From: Astropecten irregularis
Taxonomy: Eukaryota; Echinodermata; Asteroidea; Paxillosida; Astropectinidae
DNA length: 64,000 bases
Assembly: GCA_963971285.1 (NCBI GenBank)
Contig: OZ020254.1
Location: 1,922,001 to 1,986,000 of the forward strand
Reading direction: 5' to 3'
A model generated the notes under the pieces. The model saw only the letters and a program-made list of their open reading frames with translations, searched no databases and had not been told where the DNA came from. Position numbers and translations under genes: made by a program. Below, piece after piece: positions 1 through 11,961 of this stretch. Numbering within the stretch: position 1 is the first letter of the stretch; every line of letters begins with the position of its first letter.

Positions 1-75
1 TTATACCTGCTATCTCTAAATGAGACCAAAAATCTCCTGGTGCATCTGTTTAGCCTCTGGCATCAATTTGTTGCT

Positions 76-440
76 TTAAAGGTACATGTATAACTTTTTT
101 GCCAAAGAAAATGCAGATTCATGGACAAAAATATCAAGGAAGATACAGTAATAGTCATCTGTGAAATTTCCAGTCCCATACGGTACCCACTTTTTGAGAA
201 AAACATTGAAAAACGCCCACGATATTTTTTATATCTATTCACAGAATGTTTTATCTCCCTGCGATTAAATCTGTTTTTGTCTTTGTTTTTACTCTTTTTT
301 TTTCTGGATAAACACAGCATTTCAGGCAGTACGGTTTTAACGGTATGTTTCTACTATCACCAGCTTTATACCCTGTAAATAATGTAAATCTGCGAGAATT
401 TCTGTTTTGGTCTCTTACCAAAGTATGATACTACCTTTAA
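76..440 (+). mobile_element. K1 MITE, full-length copy (TTAA-flanked, Kolobok/T2-like)
   Basis: Reference description of family K1, about 365 bp and non-autonomous. Ends are TTAAAGGTAGTATCATACTT and its complement, with TTAA at both borders. Internal landmarks, in order: CAGATTCATGG, GTCATCTGTGAAA, CCCATACGGT, GGATAAA, TTTCAGGC, CGGTATGTTTCTACC, TAAATCTGTGAA. No coding capacity; the open frames here are repeat sequence. This copy has a degraded left end. Confidence 0.85.
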
Positions 441-727
441 AAGTAACATCTTTTTAGCTTCATGCACCAATAGACAATTAATATTTAACAAAACCATAAA
501 TATCAATTAATCGCCACTGTGGAGTTTCTCTTCCTCGTGATATGAATAATGATATATCAATTATGGACCTCAGCGCGTGCGTGCCTCTTTTCACCTTAAT
601 ATGTAGCTGTGTGATGCTGCTTTTTGTCTTTGGCTTTGGTCTTTTTATCGTCTTAATTTCACATTCTTAACAGACAGATTCTTTTTAATTAACACTATCC
701 TAGCTTAAATATCATTTCAAAACTACC

Positions 728-1035
728 TTGGAGTTAGGAGGGCCTGACGCGTTTCGATCCTAGCAGGATCTTTCTCAAAGGATAAATGACAAGGGAACAA
801 GAACATGCCAGTAAAAGAAGCACATGAATGGATGACTGCAGATGAGAGGATAGGGACAAAATGGGGTTTGGAGGGTGGGGTTAGGTGAGAGTGGTCAGAC
901 AAAGAGGGGTCAGATAGGCAAGATCAAAGGTACCAGACTACAAACGGGCCCTATAACTCCAAGCATTTGATATGATTCAGGTCATTTTGGCTAATGAGCA
1001 GTTTGCAGCAGTTTATTTCTTGTATCAAAAATAAA
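728..1035. repeat. GGCCTGAC...TAGCAGGATC repeat with both arms
   Basis: Left AGGAGGGCCTGACGCGTTTC then GATCCTAGCAGGATC; right CTCCAAGCATTTGATATGAT and AGCAGTTTGCAGCAGTTTAT. Shorter pieces recur at 6316, 23035, 31826, 46511 and 53955. Class unknown. Confidence 0.65.
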
Positions 1036-1273
1036 CCTGACATTTCATGATTTTTGCACCATTTGTTTTGTTTCTTTGCGTGCAAAGACTTCAGAGGGCG
1101 AAGAGCGAAGTGAAATCATCTATACGACACTGAATATAAATTGTTGTCTTGTTGTTGAACCTATTTTGTATTAATTGGCACTTGTATACATCGTTTTTAC
1201 CAGCATTGGAATTCAATTGTGCCCAGCAATACTCAGTTTCAAAGACTTGAATGAATGGTCCTGAGACCTGGAA

Positions 1274-2048
1274 CCACTTAAGCAAAACATTTATTTAAGC
1301 TTTAAAGTCTTCCTTGATGAAAGAGGATTATCAACCTAATGTTCATGTGATGTTTACTGCTTTTGACTTGTATTCGACCATCGTTTGCTGAGAATAACAT
1401 TAACAAGGAGTTTTGGCTGGCATACTGATTTTCATTTACCAAGGTTTATGGTGCTTAAGTAAATGTTTCTACTTAAAGGGTCTATGCAATAGGAATATTA
1501 TGACTTGAACATGTGCCAAAAAATAAATTGTTACATGGGTCTTTGATTTTAGCCACTTCCTCACACTGTTTCAGGGTTAACAACAGGGTTTTTGTTTGTA
1601 TGCTAATTAGAATTTCCATATTCATGAGCAAAACTGTGATGTCATCTGGGTAACTGAAAGCAGTAATCCAATTGCTTTGTGCACAAAAAGCTGGGGTTGT
1701 TTTATATGTTTTCTGACAAATATTTTCCCCCTCAATTGGTTTTATTGTGCCGAATATGTTCCTTTCACTCAAATGGTGGTGTAATTTTTTTGACCAACCA
1801 TTTCTGTGGGTCATGTTTGCCTCTTCATATGTTTATGTTTCTTTGGCTGTTGGTTCCATACATGAGTATGCATGAAAATCCCCCATTTTGCAAAGCCGTT
1901 CATGAAAAGAAAACCAAATGCTGGTTTGAAACCAAAATAAGACTTGCCATTCATTTTCTGTCAGTATATTCTCTGTATGAAGGCAATAAAATAACCTGAC
2001 TGAAAAAGCACTGCAGAAACCCTTTAAGCAGCTCTATGAAATTGGCCA
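1274..2048 (-). repeat. P2 palindromic repeat, interrupted by K5
   Basis: Family P2 is about 240 bp, begins CCAATTTCATAGAGCTGCTT and ends with the complement. It contains AGCCAAAACNCCTTGTGAAT and GAAGACTTTTC. This copy is inverted and split at its TTAA by 1473-2027. Confidence 0.8.
1473..2027. mobile_element. K5 element (TTAAAGGGT ends) inserted in a P2 repeat
   Basis: 555 bp between TTAA at 1473-1476 and 2024-2027; the ends share TTAAAGGGT and a weaker TCTGCAGTG-like continuation. P2 sequence lies on both sides. Open frames within it do not resemble a transposase. Confidence 0.72.
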
Positions 2049-2049
2049 C

Positions 2050-3684
2050 TGATTGTAATCTTCTTTATTAACAGAATAGACATAATTTTATTGCACGACC
2101 AATGTTTACATGCCATTGCGTGACTTACAGAAGCTATTCTGTTTCATCTCAGAACAGCATGCAGTGGAAATGTGCAAATAAAAAAATAGTCTTCTTTGCT
2201 CGAGTTCCACTGCTGCTCTTTGCCAAATGAGATGAAAAAATACCCACTGCAAGCTACGTGGTGGCATGTAAACATCAGTCGCGCACCCGAAACAAAGCCC
2301 ATGGATACAGAATACCCCAGGTCATGTGTGCCATGATGGAGGAAGGCGCTATATACGAACCAGCCATGACAATTTGTTGCCATGGCTTCGGGAGAGTCTT
2401 CCACTCGCGCCGTAAGCATTGAATTCTAATTGCCGTGGGTTTGTGCTGTTGTTTGTTGGCACACATACAAACGATGCTCATTATCGCGCTGGCGCGTATC
2501 CAACATTATAGCAAGTGATGGAAAAATCGAAGAGAAATTCATCTGTCTTGGACGCTTTTTGAACTCCTTTGGGTTTCAATGTTAGGGACTGGGGTGATCA
2601 TTGTATACCCACGGCGACGGACAGAAGCAGACACGTCTTAATGATTTCATACACTCCTTCGATGATGGTCTAAACTGTGTGCTATTATTGAAGCGACTTG
2701 TTGCATGACACGTGTTGATGGGCGCGCAGCACTCCGTCTGGATTGGACTTGAAAGGGCTGCAATAATGACATTGACTCTGGTGGCGCATCGCACACAGGA
2801 AATTGGCTGACGTGTGTCGCACAGAATTTTTACCCCTTACCAGCACACACCACTCGCTCCAGCTAGCTCTCTGCGTTACAATGCACGCCTGTACATGCAA
2901 ATACAGACCACTTGTGGCACGACAAACGTTAATGAATATGGCATTTTAGCCCGTCGACTGTCTGAAAAAGCCCCCAGACTGATTTCGATTTCTACTCGGG
3001 TGTGAAACGTGCTAACGCCCTGGAAAATGCAATTGTTCACGAGTCGACGAACTGCAACCCGATGAAGATGCTTTGAACATCACGCAACGGAGGATGGTTC
3101 TGAAAGCAAGCATTGGACTCGATCAACATGTGCATAATATGCTGACATGTTATTTTTCGCATTGATATGCCGATTCAGTACTTGAATCAACAAACGGAGA
3201 AACTAAAATGTTACCAGTGTCGATCACTTCTGTTCTTCTGGAGACATTGAGGTCCTAATGTGAACGAAATCGGGATATGCACGTTCGATTACATCGTCAG
3301 ACAACGTGAATGATGACTTCGCTGTGGCGCAGATAATGATTTTTGTTGTTCCACTCACCACAAGAGGTGAACGAAACAAAAATATGGTGTTTTTCCGACT
3401 GAAGAACTAAAAACAAAGCGCTTAACTGACTACTACTTTGTGAACAGCACAATTAAGTGCCCTGATACTGGGGTAGTGGATACTGGTTCATAATGAACAT
3501 TAAATAGAAGGCGATTTGGGCAAATTTCAATGCAAATTCATGGTGTATGTGAGCTTCATTGAACAGTGATGGCGGGATATTTTTTTCGCAGTGACGTGTA
3601 AGCTGTTCGGATGATTTTGAGTCTTGCAGTTGAACAATCTTGGAGGGCACTTGGGTTTGAACTTGACTTGACTTCTTAAGGAGA
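2050..3684. other. GPCR upstream region
   Basis: No repeat of this window and no coding exon recognised. GC content rises after about 2.1 kb. It may hold the GPCR promoter and leader; an upstream exon is not excluded but none is visible. Confidence 0.4.
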
Positions 3685-3702
3685 GTGGTCAGGGGAAGCA
3701 GG

Positions 3703-5460
3703 ATGTATCCTTTATTACCCCACCAGTCCATGATGCTTGTCATCAACTCCATCGCGCTGTGTCTCGGTGCGCCTGGGAATATACTCATTCTACGAGTGTA
3801 CTTCAGCAAACCCCGCAAGACCAGCACCCACATACTGATCATGGGACTTGCTCTGAGCGATCTCATCTCGCTCTTCTTCACCTTCCCCCTGGAGGTGGTG
3901 TCCTGGATCTACGAGTATCATATGGTGGACGGTGAAGACCTCTGCCGTCTGGTCAGCTTCTGTTACCATTACTTCGCCCAGTGCTCGGTGCTGATCACAG
4001 TGGCGATCGCCATTGACCGGTACAATGCTGTATGTCGCCCCCACCAGTGGAAGTTCACCAGCGGTCGGGCCCAGGGAGTGCTTGTTGGGTGTTTCTTGCT
4101 CAGCACGCTGACCAGCATAGCTGGAGCCTTCTCATACGGAGTCAAATCTCTTGAGACGAATGCGAGCTTCTTCGATGTTGAGTCAACGGATCTAAACAGT
4201 ACCGTTGTCGTTACGATGTGCCACCGAGACGTGGCCAGCGGATTCAACAGGTTCATTTTCGTCCTGCACGCCATGTGGTTTGCCATTCTGTTCATCGTCC
4301 TGATCATGGCATATTTGAGGATTTATCTGACCATCCGGAAGCGAGTCAACACCTCCGTTGGGGCCCAGCAAGACGATGAGAACGCACACATGCGCTCGGT
4401 GCGTCCCGTCATTCGCTTCATCTCTCACCTGACGGTTGCCACTAACCGTGTCGGCGGTGTTGCCGAACGTCCCACCAAATCCCCTCAAACCGACGACGGT
4501 AAGGAGGACAAAGCCATCGCCAAAGAACCGACGACATACTCAACCGACGTTGCAGAGCCCAACAGCCCCGTTGCCGTCACACCACCGACGCCGGAGAAAA
4601 CGACCTCGCCCTGGGTACCGGACGACAGACCCGGACCGCTGATTGTTGTTGGGAAGAGTACGCCTGCTGTTCCCCGTACCGTCCTGCCGAACCGTCGTCC
4701 TGTGCTCCCCTCAATCGGTCACACTAAAACTATGAACCATGCCGGACTAGGACAGCTAAAAGGAGCTTACGGAAATGATAACAAAGACCCAAAGAAAGGC
4801 GATCAAATGCAGAGAGAAGCAGAGAAGGATCCCGGACAGTCGACAGGAGTCGACTACGAGTCCAAGAACGTAAAGGAAGTCGCTAGCAAGAAAGGACCCG
4901 TGTCCACCGCAACAAACCAGATTAAAAACGCGTCAGATGAGAGCCTGCCGAACGATCGGCCAAATAAGCGAATGTCCACGGCCTGGAACAAAATCATGTC
5001 GAAAGCTGTCGTCGGGGAGGCGGGCAACCAGCAAGGAGTGACCCCTCGAGTTGGGTTCAAGATCCCGTCGTCGAATACTGACGGCCCGGCTGGTGGGACC
5101 AAGCCAATTGTACCGGTCCCTATTGCTAAGGTCCTGCAGAAACGTGCTGCTGCCACGGCCATGAACCTCAAGATGCAGAAGAAGACGACCAACATGTTGC
5201 TGGTGGCCGCTCTGACTGCCGTCCTGACCTGGTTGCCGACCCTGGTCATCGAGGTGTCGCTGCCCAACGTGCATGAGTGGCTCATCATCAGACCTGTCTG
5301 GCTACAGATGTTCACCTGTTTCATGGGATGGCTGTTCCTCTTCAATTTCGTCACCAACCCCTTTGTGTACAGCCTCATGAATAGTCGTTTCAGGGAGGAC
5401 TGTGGCAAATCTATCCCCCTACTCAAATGTTGCAACCAGCAGACTGATGCCAGCACATAA
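3703..5460 (+). CDS. Rhodopsin-class (class A) G protein-coupled receptor, single exon, very long third intracellular loop
   Basis: Plasma-membrane receptor of 585 residues, ligand unknown. Visible landmarks: GN at 25-26 in TM1; LALSDL with the TM2 aspartate at 53; TM3 cysteine at 81 with DRY at 105-107; extracellular-loop-2 cysteine at 173; TM5 about 183-208; TM6 about 494-518 with TWLP (509-512) in place of CWxP; TM7 with NPFVY at 552-556; a tail CC at 576-577 that could be palmitoylated. N153 and N165 are glycosylation sequons in loop 2. The third intracellular loop spans about 209-493, is rich in Pro, Lys, Ser and Thr, and has no recognised domain. The usual TM4 tryptophan and TM5 proline are missing. 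The frame opens at a GTG at 3685, but the first ATG is 3703 and an in-frame TGA lies at 3664. The extracellular N-terminus is only about 8 residues, so a further N-terminal exon is possible. The coding part is GC-richer than its surroundings. The TM6/TM7 pattern resembles amine or peptide receptors, but subfamily cannot be assigned. Confidence 0.93.
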   Translation: MYPLLPHQSMMLVINSIALCLGAPGNILILRVYFSKPRKTSTHILIMGLALSDLISLFFTFPLEVVSWIYEYHMVDGEDLCRLVSFCYHYFAQCSVLITVAIAIDRYNAVCRPHQWKFTSGRAQGVLVGCFLLSTLTSIAGAFSYGVKSLETNASFFDVESTDLNSTVVVTMCHRDVASGFNRFIFVLHAMWFAILFIVLIMAYLRIYLTIRKRVNTSVGAQQDDENAHMRSVRPVIRFISHLTVATNRVGGVAERPTKSPQTDDGKEDKAIAKEPTTYSTDVAEPNSPVAVTPPTPEKTTSPWVPDDRPGPLIVVGKSTPAVPRTVLPNRRPVLPSIGHTKTMNHAGLGQLKGAYGNDNKDPKKGDQMQREAEKDPGQSTGVDYESKNVKEVASKKGPVSTATNQIKNASDESLPNDRPNKRMSTAWNKIMSKAVVGEAGNQQGVTPRVGFKIPSSNTDGPAGGTKPIVPVPIAKVLQKRAAATAMNLKMQKKTTNMLLVAALTAVLTWLPTLVIEVSLPNVHEWLIIRPVWLQMFTCFMGWLFLFNFVTNPFVYSLMNSRFREDCGKSIPLLKCCNQQTDAST

Positions 5461-5930
5461 CGATACATAAGAATCATTGTCACAACTCCAAATTGTATAC
5501 AGAAAAACTGAAGCCACAACCATCTACACTGCATGCAAGAGGAAAACTCCGATATCGCAAAGGATATTTTTCTGGCATTTCTTACGATTCGTATAATTTT
5601 TTAAAACAATGTTGGCGTGGAACCATGAACGTAATCTTCACGATTGTCAAAAAGTCTATGAATTGCTGCATGTGAAACATGCCTGCTGACTTGCAGAAAA
5701 CATTCAAATTAATTTTTGTTTGCAGATTCGTCAGCGGAAAAAAAGCAATAACATTTCAGCAATATTATCCGCCCAACAAACTTTACTGCATAAAATGTAC
5801 GAATAATGTTTGCTATTTAACTTTTAACAATCATATTTCAACAGTACAATTCTAGCTGTGTTTATTTATTATCTTTTCGCGAATAACTTCAAAAGGATTA
5901 TTTTACAAAAAAATCATTATTGTTATTAGT
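5461..5930. other. GPCR 3' flank
   Basis: AT-rich, probably 3' UTR. No AATAAA is visible on the plus strand before the S2 SINE. Confidence 0.4.
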
Positions 5931-6198
5931 ATTTATTTCTGGTAATGAAACCAAGGATTCCTCAAAAGCGCCCTAGGTACTGTAGCTTGAAAGCCTGATG
6001 AAACAATTTATGGAAAGATGATGAGAAGAAGATACAGTTTTAGAGGTGGGAGGAAAACCCCAGAGTAATATTCTGGGTGAAACCCACATAATCAGGTAGG
6101 GACTAAAAACCCAATCCACTTGTGGACCGAGCCGGACTTGAACCCGGTCCGGCAGCGGTGAAAGGCGAGGAAAAAACCTCTACGCCAATCTGACTCTT
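5931..6198 (-). mobile_element. tRNA-derived SINE S2
   Basis: Minus-strand order: GGCGTAGAGG A-box-like head, GGTTCAAGTCC B box, GGCTCGGTCCACAAGTGGAT, then TTACTCTGGGGTTTTCCTCC, and a tail ending CCAGAAATAAAT. The same modules recur at 17428. The central TCCTCCCACCTC-type domain resembles conserved SINE core domains, not identified further. Confidence 0.72.
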
Positions 6199-6315
6199 CT
6201 AAGACTATATAGCTGAATTTTTTTTTAATTTTTTCGTGAAAAATCCACCTTCTCAATTGAAGTAATTTAGAATGCGACAAATGGAAACAAGTAAAAAGAG
6301 AATATTTATATTTTA

Positions 6316-6375
6316 TGCTTGGAGTTTAGAAGGGCCTGACATTTCGATCCTATAGCAGGATCTTTTTCAAAGGCT
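6316..6375 (+). repeat. Fragment of the TAGCAGGATC repeat
   Basis: GCTTGGAGTTTAGAAGGGCC then CATTTCGATCCTATAGCAGG. Confidence 0.6.
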
Positions 6376-6871
6376 TGTTTCATGCGCTAGAAATTTTGAG
6401 TTGAATGGCACCGTGTACAATGGCATGGAGTCAATCATCAATTAGATTGAAAGAAAGACAATTCAATAAAAAATGCATACACGAACAATTAAGGTAACGA
6501 ATAATTCATTTTACATTGTCCATGCAATTTCCCTGGAAAATGGATTTATTAAAATCTGTTGTAAAATTGGATTGGATCAATTATCAGGTTTCTATAATTC
6601 CCAAAGCTATGATTACAGTGAAATTGGTTTCATTTCATGTCGATTCGTTACTCATACTTAAAAGAAAAACGCACCAAAACGCCAAGCAGAAATTAGGGTT
6701 CGAAGTTGCTTATTTTGTTCCAAACTTCGTTCGGCTTTGACCTATATGCCAGTTGAAAACTCACAACCCTGCAAATGGAACCAAAGCACCGCTGGTGTAA
6801 CTCGCATCCCCATTGTAAATTACGGCAAAAGTATGGATATCATTAGAAATAAAACACTGCGTTCATGCTAC

Positions 6872-7222
6872 TTAAAGGTACAGTACATGATTGGTAACAT
6901 ACCCAAACAGAAATGCTCATAGATCTATGTATTATGGTAGAAATATACCTTTAAAATATTTTCGCCTGAAATGGTGTATTTATCCTGAAATTAATAAAAC
7001 AAAGACCGAAAATAGTTTTGATCTCGGGGTAAGATCAAAACCATTCTTTATGTTTTGTAAGAAAAATTGAGTCGGGTTTTTCGCTATTTTCTCGTGACTC
7101 AGATGTCCGATTGAGCTCACTTTTCACAGGTTTATCATTTCATATAGGGGACCTACATGCTGAATCAGACAAAGTGTGAGTGCTGCTCTGTGACCTTTAC
7201 CAATCATGTATTATACCTTTAA
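6872..7222 (-). mobile_element. K2 MITE, full length (TTAA-flanked)
   Basis: Reference description of family K2, about 350 bp. Ends are TTAAAGGTAYARTACATGAT and its complement. One half shares text with K1 (CGGTATGTTTCTACC, CATACCCTG, TAAATCTGTGAACATTTCTG). The other half is K2-specific (CACTTTGTCTGATTCA, GAGCTCAATCGGACATCTGA, TCACGAGAAAA). TTAA at 6872-6875 and 7219-7222. Confidence 0.85.
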
Positions 7223-9067
7223 CCAGCTGCAATATCCCTTGAGTATACCAAACGCACAGATAGGAACTATTTTTGGTTGTACAAATTCTGTTCATGGAAT
7301 CTTTCCCCCCCCCCCCAGAACGTGCTATCTTTTTACACAGCTAGGACTTAATCGTATAGCCAAAGAGCATGTGGATGGGCGGATTGCCAAGTTAATTTTA
7401 TAACACTCTTCGGGAGCGTGTTGTAAAGCCGGCTTGGTCTAAAAAAATACAGCCAGCTCCAATAATGGTCCAACTAATGATAGTAATGCTTGCTTTAGTA
7501 TCAGTTTAATAAATAATAGCAGCGCAACAGCTAATAATGCTAATAAACCACCTGACGCGTTGCCGTTTAAACAAGTAGGCTTAGGCATGTAAAGAGCTTT
7601 TTGGATTTAAAAAATCGTAATAAGGACGAGGTCGGGTGGTTATTTTAATAAAAAAGAACACTTTTGAATCGATTGTTGAATACATTGTATGTCTGAGTTG
7701 ACAGGTTTTGTTATTGTTGGTTGCTCAATGCTAAACGTTTAAAATTGAAAATGGGTCAAGTCGTGATAATACGCGTGACAAAGGGGATTTTTGTATACTA
7801 TACTCACCCAATTATCGTACGAAGTTATTCCCGGTATAGATTACAATATCCAAAATAAATTAATTATGAGAAATTATCATTCAGAAATTTTCAAAACAAT
7901 ATACTCTCTTGATATTTTGCCAAGGAATCTGCATTTCTTTGACAAAAACTAAAATGATGTTACCTTTTACTTCAGCAAGAACCGGTCAAATTTCAACGTT
8001 CTCGAGACAAGTTTGCAAAAGTGATGGGTTTTTTTATCGCGTGTGTGAAGTGTGTGTATGTGGAAAGATAATGACTTTAATTTGTTTGTGTTTGCAAACC
8101 TTCGTGTTTAATTTTTTGTAATAAGAATGATGTTTGGGCTCGATCGTCATAGATTACATTTTCCTTTTAGTTATTTAATAGCGCTATAAATATTTCAAAT
8201 TACATCAAGTTAATTACTTGTCAGTGACATATAATGTCACATAATTGTTATGAAAAGCTGTGCCAAACCATAATTATTGAGACTTACCCTACCCATTCAA
8301 ATTATAGTTAATTGTTGCACTGCTGCAGCGCTGTTTGGGTATAATTATACGAAAACTGGTTTCAAAATGATAAATTGCTGTCTGTTTCAATTCTCAAACT
8401 CAAAGCACCCAGAAAATTCATTAAAATAATTGGTGATACGTTATTCAAGTCGAATTCAGATAATTTTCACAATAGAATGTTCTTTCTTGGCATTGTCGAT
8501 ATACAGGTTATTCTTCCGTTAATGGATATTTGTACGTCACCCCAAACAAAACAACTCAAGAATTGATAGATAGCCTTGCTTATGAGAGAACGCCCTTGTA
8601 TTCTTTTTAAGATTATTTTCAAAGTGCCCTGAATGCCGGATACGATTTTATTTCCAGTTTCTATCATTATAATTTTTGTGTTTGTTTTTGAATCCGCAAT
8701 CTTTTTTAATTTCGATTGAAAAAAAAAAAAAACACGAATAGAAGTACTTGTTGAAGAGTTTATGCGTTATGCACATTGATATTCGCAAGCCCAGCCACAA
8801 AGGTGGGGCCTATTTCACTGAGTGTGGTTAACGACTACCAATAAAATGATGAATTCTGTTTTGCATATAATCATTAGCAACCATTCAATTCCAATTCCTA
8901 CCCGTTGTGGCACCGGTATTGTCTGCCGTTCATTGTGAAGTGGCCGGCCTGTTGATCATGCAAACACACAATTAAATAGGCCTGACGTTTGAATATGAGC
9001 ACCATTTATCATTCATTATTTTGTTTGCATCAACAACAAAAAAATGGAGCCGCGAGTCGTGACAATA
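7223..9067. other. AT-rich intergenic stretch
   Basis: No gene, RNA or matched repeat recognised; only short C- and A-runs (7307-7316, 8719-8732). Confidence 0.4.
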
Positions 9068-9442
9068 TTAAAGGGATGGTAAATACAGAACTGGTTTTTG
9101 CGACAAAACCGTTGCTGACAGTGAAAACACATTATGTAATCCATCATATACCTGAACCAACAAACCTGTAGAAGTTTGAGGTCAACCAGCCATCTGGGTC
9201 ACAAGAAAATAGTGCAAACCCGTTTACACATTTCAACGAATGAAATGATAAAACGCTTCGAAGCGATTTATTTCAATCGGAAAATAGTTTCATTTATTTC
9301 TCAATAAAACGAATATGGCATTTCAGACAAAACATGTCATGGGATGTTTTCTCCTATCATTACCATTATACTGTGTAAGTTTTATGTGAATCTGTGATCT
9401 TGAAGTGTATTTTGTCTTATCAATTCTGTACCATCCCTTTAA
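9068..9442. mobile_element. K4 element (TTAAAGGGATGGTA ends)
   Basis: 375 bp between TTAA at 9068-9071 and 9439-9442; termini TTAAAGGGATGGTA and TACCATCCCTTTAA. Same TTAAAGG signature as K1 and K2 but a different interior. Only copy seen in this window. Confidence 0.75.
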
Positions 9443-9639
9443 CCATAATGAGCAATGATGTACAATGTACAATGTACAATGATGATCGTCATGGTTTAAT
9501 GTACATACATAAACGTATGTATTCAGCACGTCTACAATGTATGTGCAAACACTCGAGTCTGTATTGATGATTTTGCAACAGACGGCTTCTTTGTTGTGAG
9601 CTTTATGTAAGCCTATTTTTGCAGGAATATTTATTTGGC

Positions 9640-9840
9640 TTAAAGGTATAATACATGATTGGTAAAGGTCATAGAACAACACTGACACTTTGTCTAATCA
9701 AACATGTACACGAAATAATAAACTTGTGAACATATTTTAACGGTATGTTTCTACCAGCACCATCTTCATACCCTGAAACTTATATGTAAATCTGTGAACA
9801 TTTCTGGTTTGGTATGTTACCAATCCTGTACTGTACCCAT
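9640..9840 (+). mobile_element. K2 MITE, internally deleted
   Basis: The left TTAAAGGTATAATACATGAT end joins directly to the K1-like half; the right end has decayed to TGTACCCAT. A second K2 follows 8 bp later in inverse orientation. Confidence 0.8.
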
Positions 9841-9847
9841 GATAAGC

Positions 9848-10157
9848 TTAAAGGTACAGTACAGGATTAGTAACATACCCAAACAGAAATGTTCACAGAT
9901 TTACGTATAACTTTCAGGATATGAAGATGGTGCTGGTAGAAACATACCGTTAAAATATTTCCACCTCAAATGGTGTATTTATCTAGAAATAAGTCAAACA
10001 AAGACGACAAACAGTTTTGATCTCGGGGTAAGATGTTTTTATGTTTTATATTCAAATTAAGTCGGGTTTTCGCCATTTTCTCGTGACTCAGAAGTCTGAT
10101 TGTGCTCAAAGTGTGAGTGCTGTTCTGTAAACTTTACCAATCATATTATACTTTTAA
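9848..10157 (-). mobile_element. K2 MITE, inverted neighbour
   Basis: TTAA at 9848-9851 and 10154-10157. Together with 9640-9840 it forms a tail-to-tail pair. Confidence 0.83.
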
Positions 10158-10665
10158 GAAAGACATTAAACTTCACATCAAGCTACAATATGCAGCGACC
10201 TGCCTGCGGCCGTGCAGTATACCTTTAGGAGGATACAGGGAACACGACCCATCATTGACCGTCTTGCTGACTCTTGCACCATTGAACAATACAGCAGATT
10301 TCAGCTTTTCATGAAAATAATTATGATAGAAATAAAATACTTATGTTTATCAAGCAGGTGTACCGAGCCAAATGAATTACATCCAAACAAACGCTCAAGG
10401 CCCATGCCAGTTAACGTCTAATTATTTCAGGCTAGACGTGTACCTGATGTTGGTGGCAAAGTCCGCACATGGAGTTGGGCTAAGGTCGACACGAACTGCT
10501 CGCTACAAACTAGGCCTAAGGTATAGATTGAAACGGAGGTGTTTCCATGGTGACTGCTAAACAAGTCGGTGCGGAACTCATCCCCACGTGTCAGCTTCAT
10601 GAGTGTTTTTTATGATAATAATTAATATTATTGATCATAATATTTCGATAGGTTCAAGCCATCCT

Positions 10666-10920
10666 TTAAAGATGATTTCATACTTTGGTTGTTATCAAAG
10701 AAATACAGATTCATGGGCAAAAATACCAAGACAGATACAATAAAAGTCATCTGTGAAAATTTCAGTCCCATACGTTGCCCGCTTTTTGAGAAAACAGTGA
10801 AAAACAGCCACAGTATTTCTTAAGTCTTTTCTCTTTTATTTTGGATCTTTTAAAAGATCAAAAAGATTTTCGGTTGTTGTTTTACTAATTTCTGGATAAA
10901 TACAGCATTTCAGGCAGAAC
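10666..10920 (+). mobile_element. K1 MITE, right end missing
   Basis: Matches K1 from the left TTAA through the TTTCAGGC landmark, then diverges into unrelated AT-rich sequence. The internal GATCTTTTAAAAGATC palindrome is intact. Confidence 0.8.
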
Positions 10921-11592
10921 AATAAAAACATTACATGTCACCAACATTCAAGCTTTATTTATATACAGTTCTATTTCATTTGTTGGAAATCTTGAAGTTT
11001 TGGTATACATCTTACGTTTAATCCTCAAAACATATCAAAATTCCTTTAAATTTGTCTTGGGATTTAACCGTTATTTCGTTTTGTCAATTTCTCATTTCTG
11101 AGTGAAAACAATAATTATGTTTATAAAGTTGATATTAATACCATTTCTTATTTGTGAAATATTCCCTTTGAACTACTGTGTCATCAGTATGACAACTTCA
11201 GGTGGATAATAAATAACATTTCTAGGTTCCTTGCCAAAATAATATAAACTCATATAGGCCTGAGGATGGTCATCAGAGGACCGAAGGAGTATGATGCGAC
11301 AACGCGCTGCCGCGGCGCAAGCCAGAAAAACAGAAACAGTGCAACAGAAACCTTCAATTTGTTTCTCACAAAAGTAAACACCGATGATTTATTCTGGTTG
11401 TTTTTCATGAAATGTTTTCAGAAAAAATAATATATGATATGCACATAGAAAAATAGTTGTCCCTCACAAAAGAATTGTAAAATTGTATCTATCCAAACAG
11501 AGGTAGGCACCTAGTGATCAGTAAGCAATATGTAGGTATTTGAGAACTTGAACGGAAAACAAAGAGCGCATCCTGTACAAGGAGACAAAGCC

Positions 11593-11961
11593 TTACAGGT
11601 AGTATCATACTTTGGTTTTTGTCAAAGAAATGCACATTCATGGACATAAATATCAAGGAGGATAAAGTGACAGTCATCTGTGAAAATTTCAATCCCATAC
11701 GGTGCCCTGTTTTTGAGAAAACAGTGAAAAACGGCCGCAGTATTTCTGAAGTATTTTGCTCTTTTATTTTTGATATTTGAAAGATCAACTGAAAATAATG
11801 TTGGTCACTGGTTTTACTCTTTTCTTGATAAATAAAGCATTTCAGGCGGAACAATTTTAACGGTATGTTTCTACCATCACCATCTATATACCCTGCAAGT
11901 TATAGGTGAATCTGTGCAGATTTCTGTTTCGGTATGCTACCTAAGTATGACACTACCTTTT
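11593..11961 (+). mobile_element. K1 MITE, near full length
   Basis: Both ends and all K1 landmarks are present. The left border reads TTACAGG instead of TTAAAGG and the right end is CCTTTTG, so the flanking TTAA has decayed. Confidence 0.82.

Noticed and set aside
3685..3702. GTG start for the GPCR
   Set aside because: A nuclear animal gene should start at ATG; the first in-frame ATG is 3703.
4854..5534. 226-codon minus-strand frame
   Set aside because: Antisense shadow of the GPCR coding sequence.
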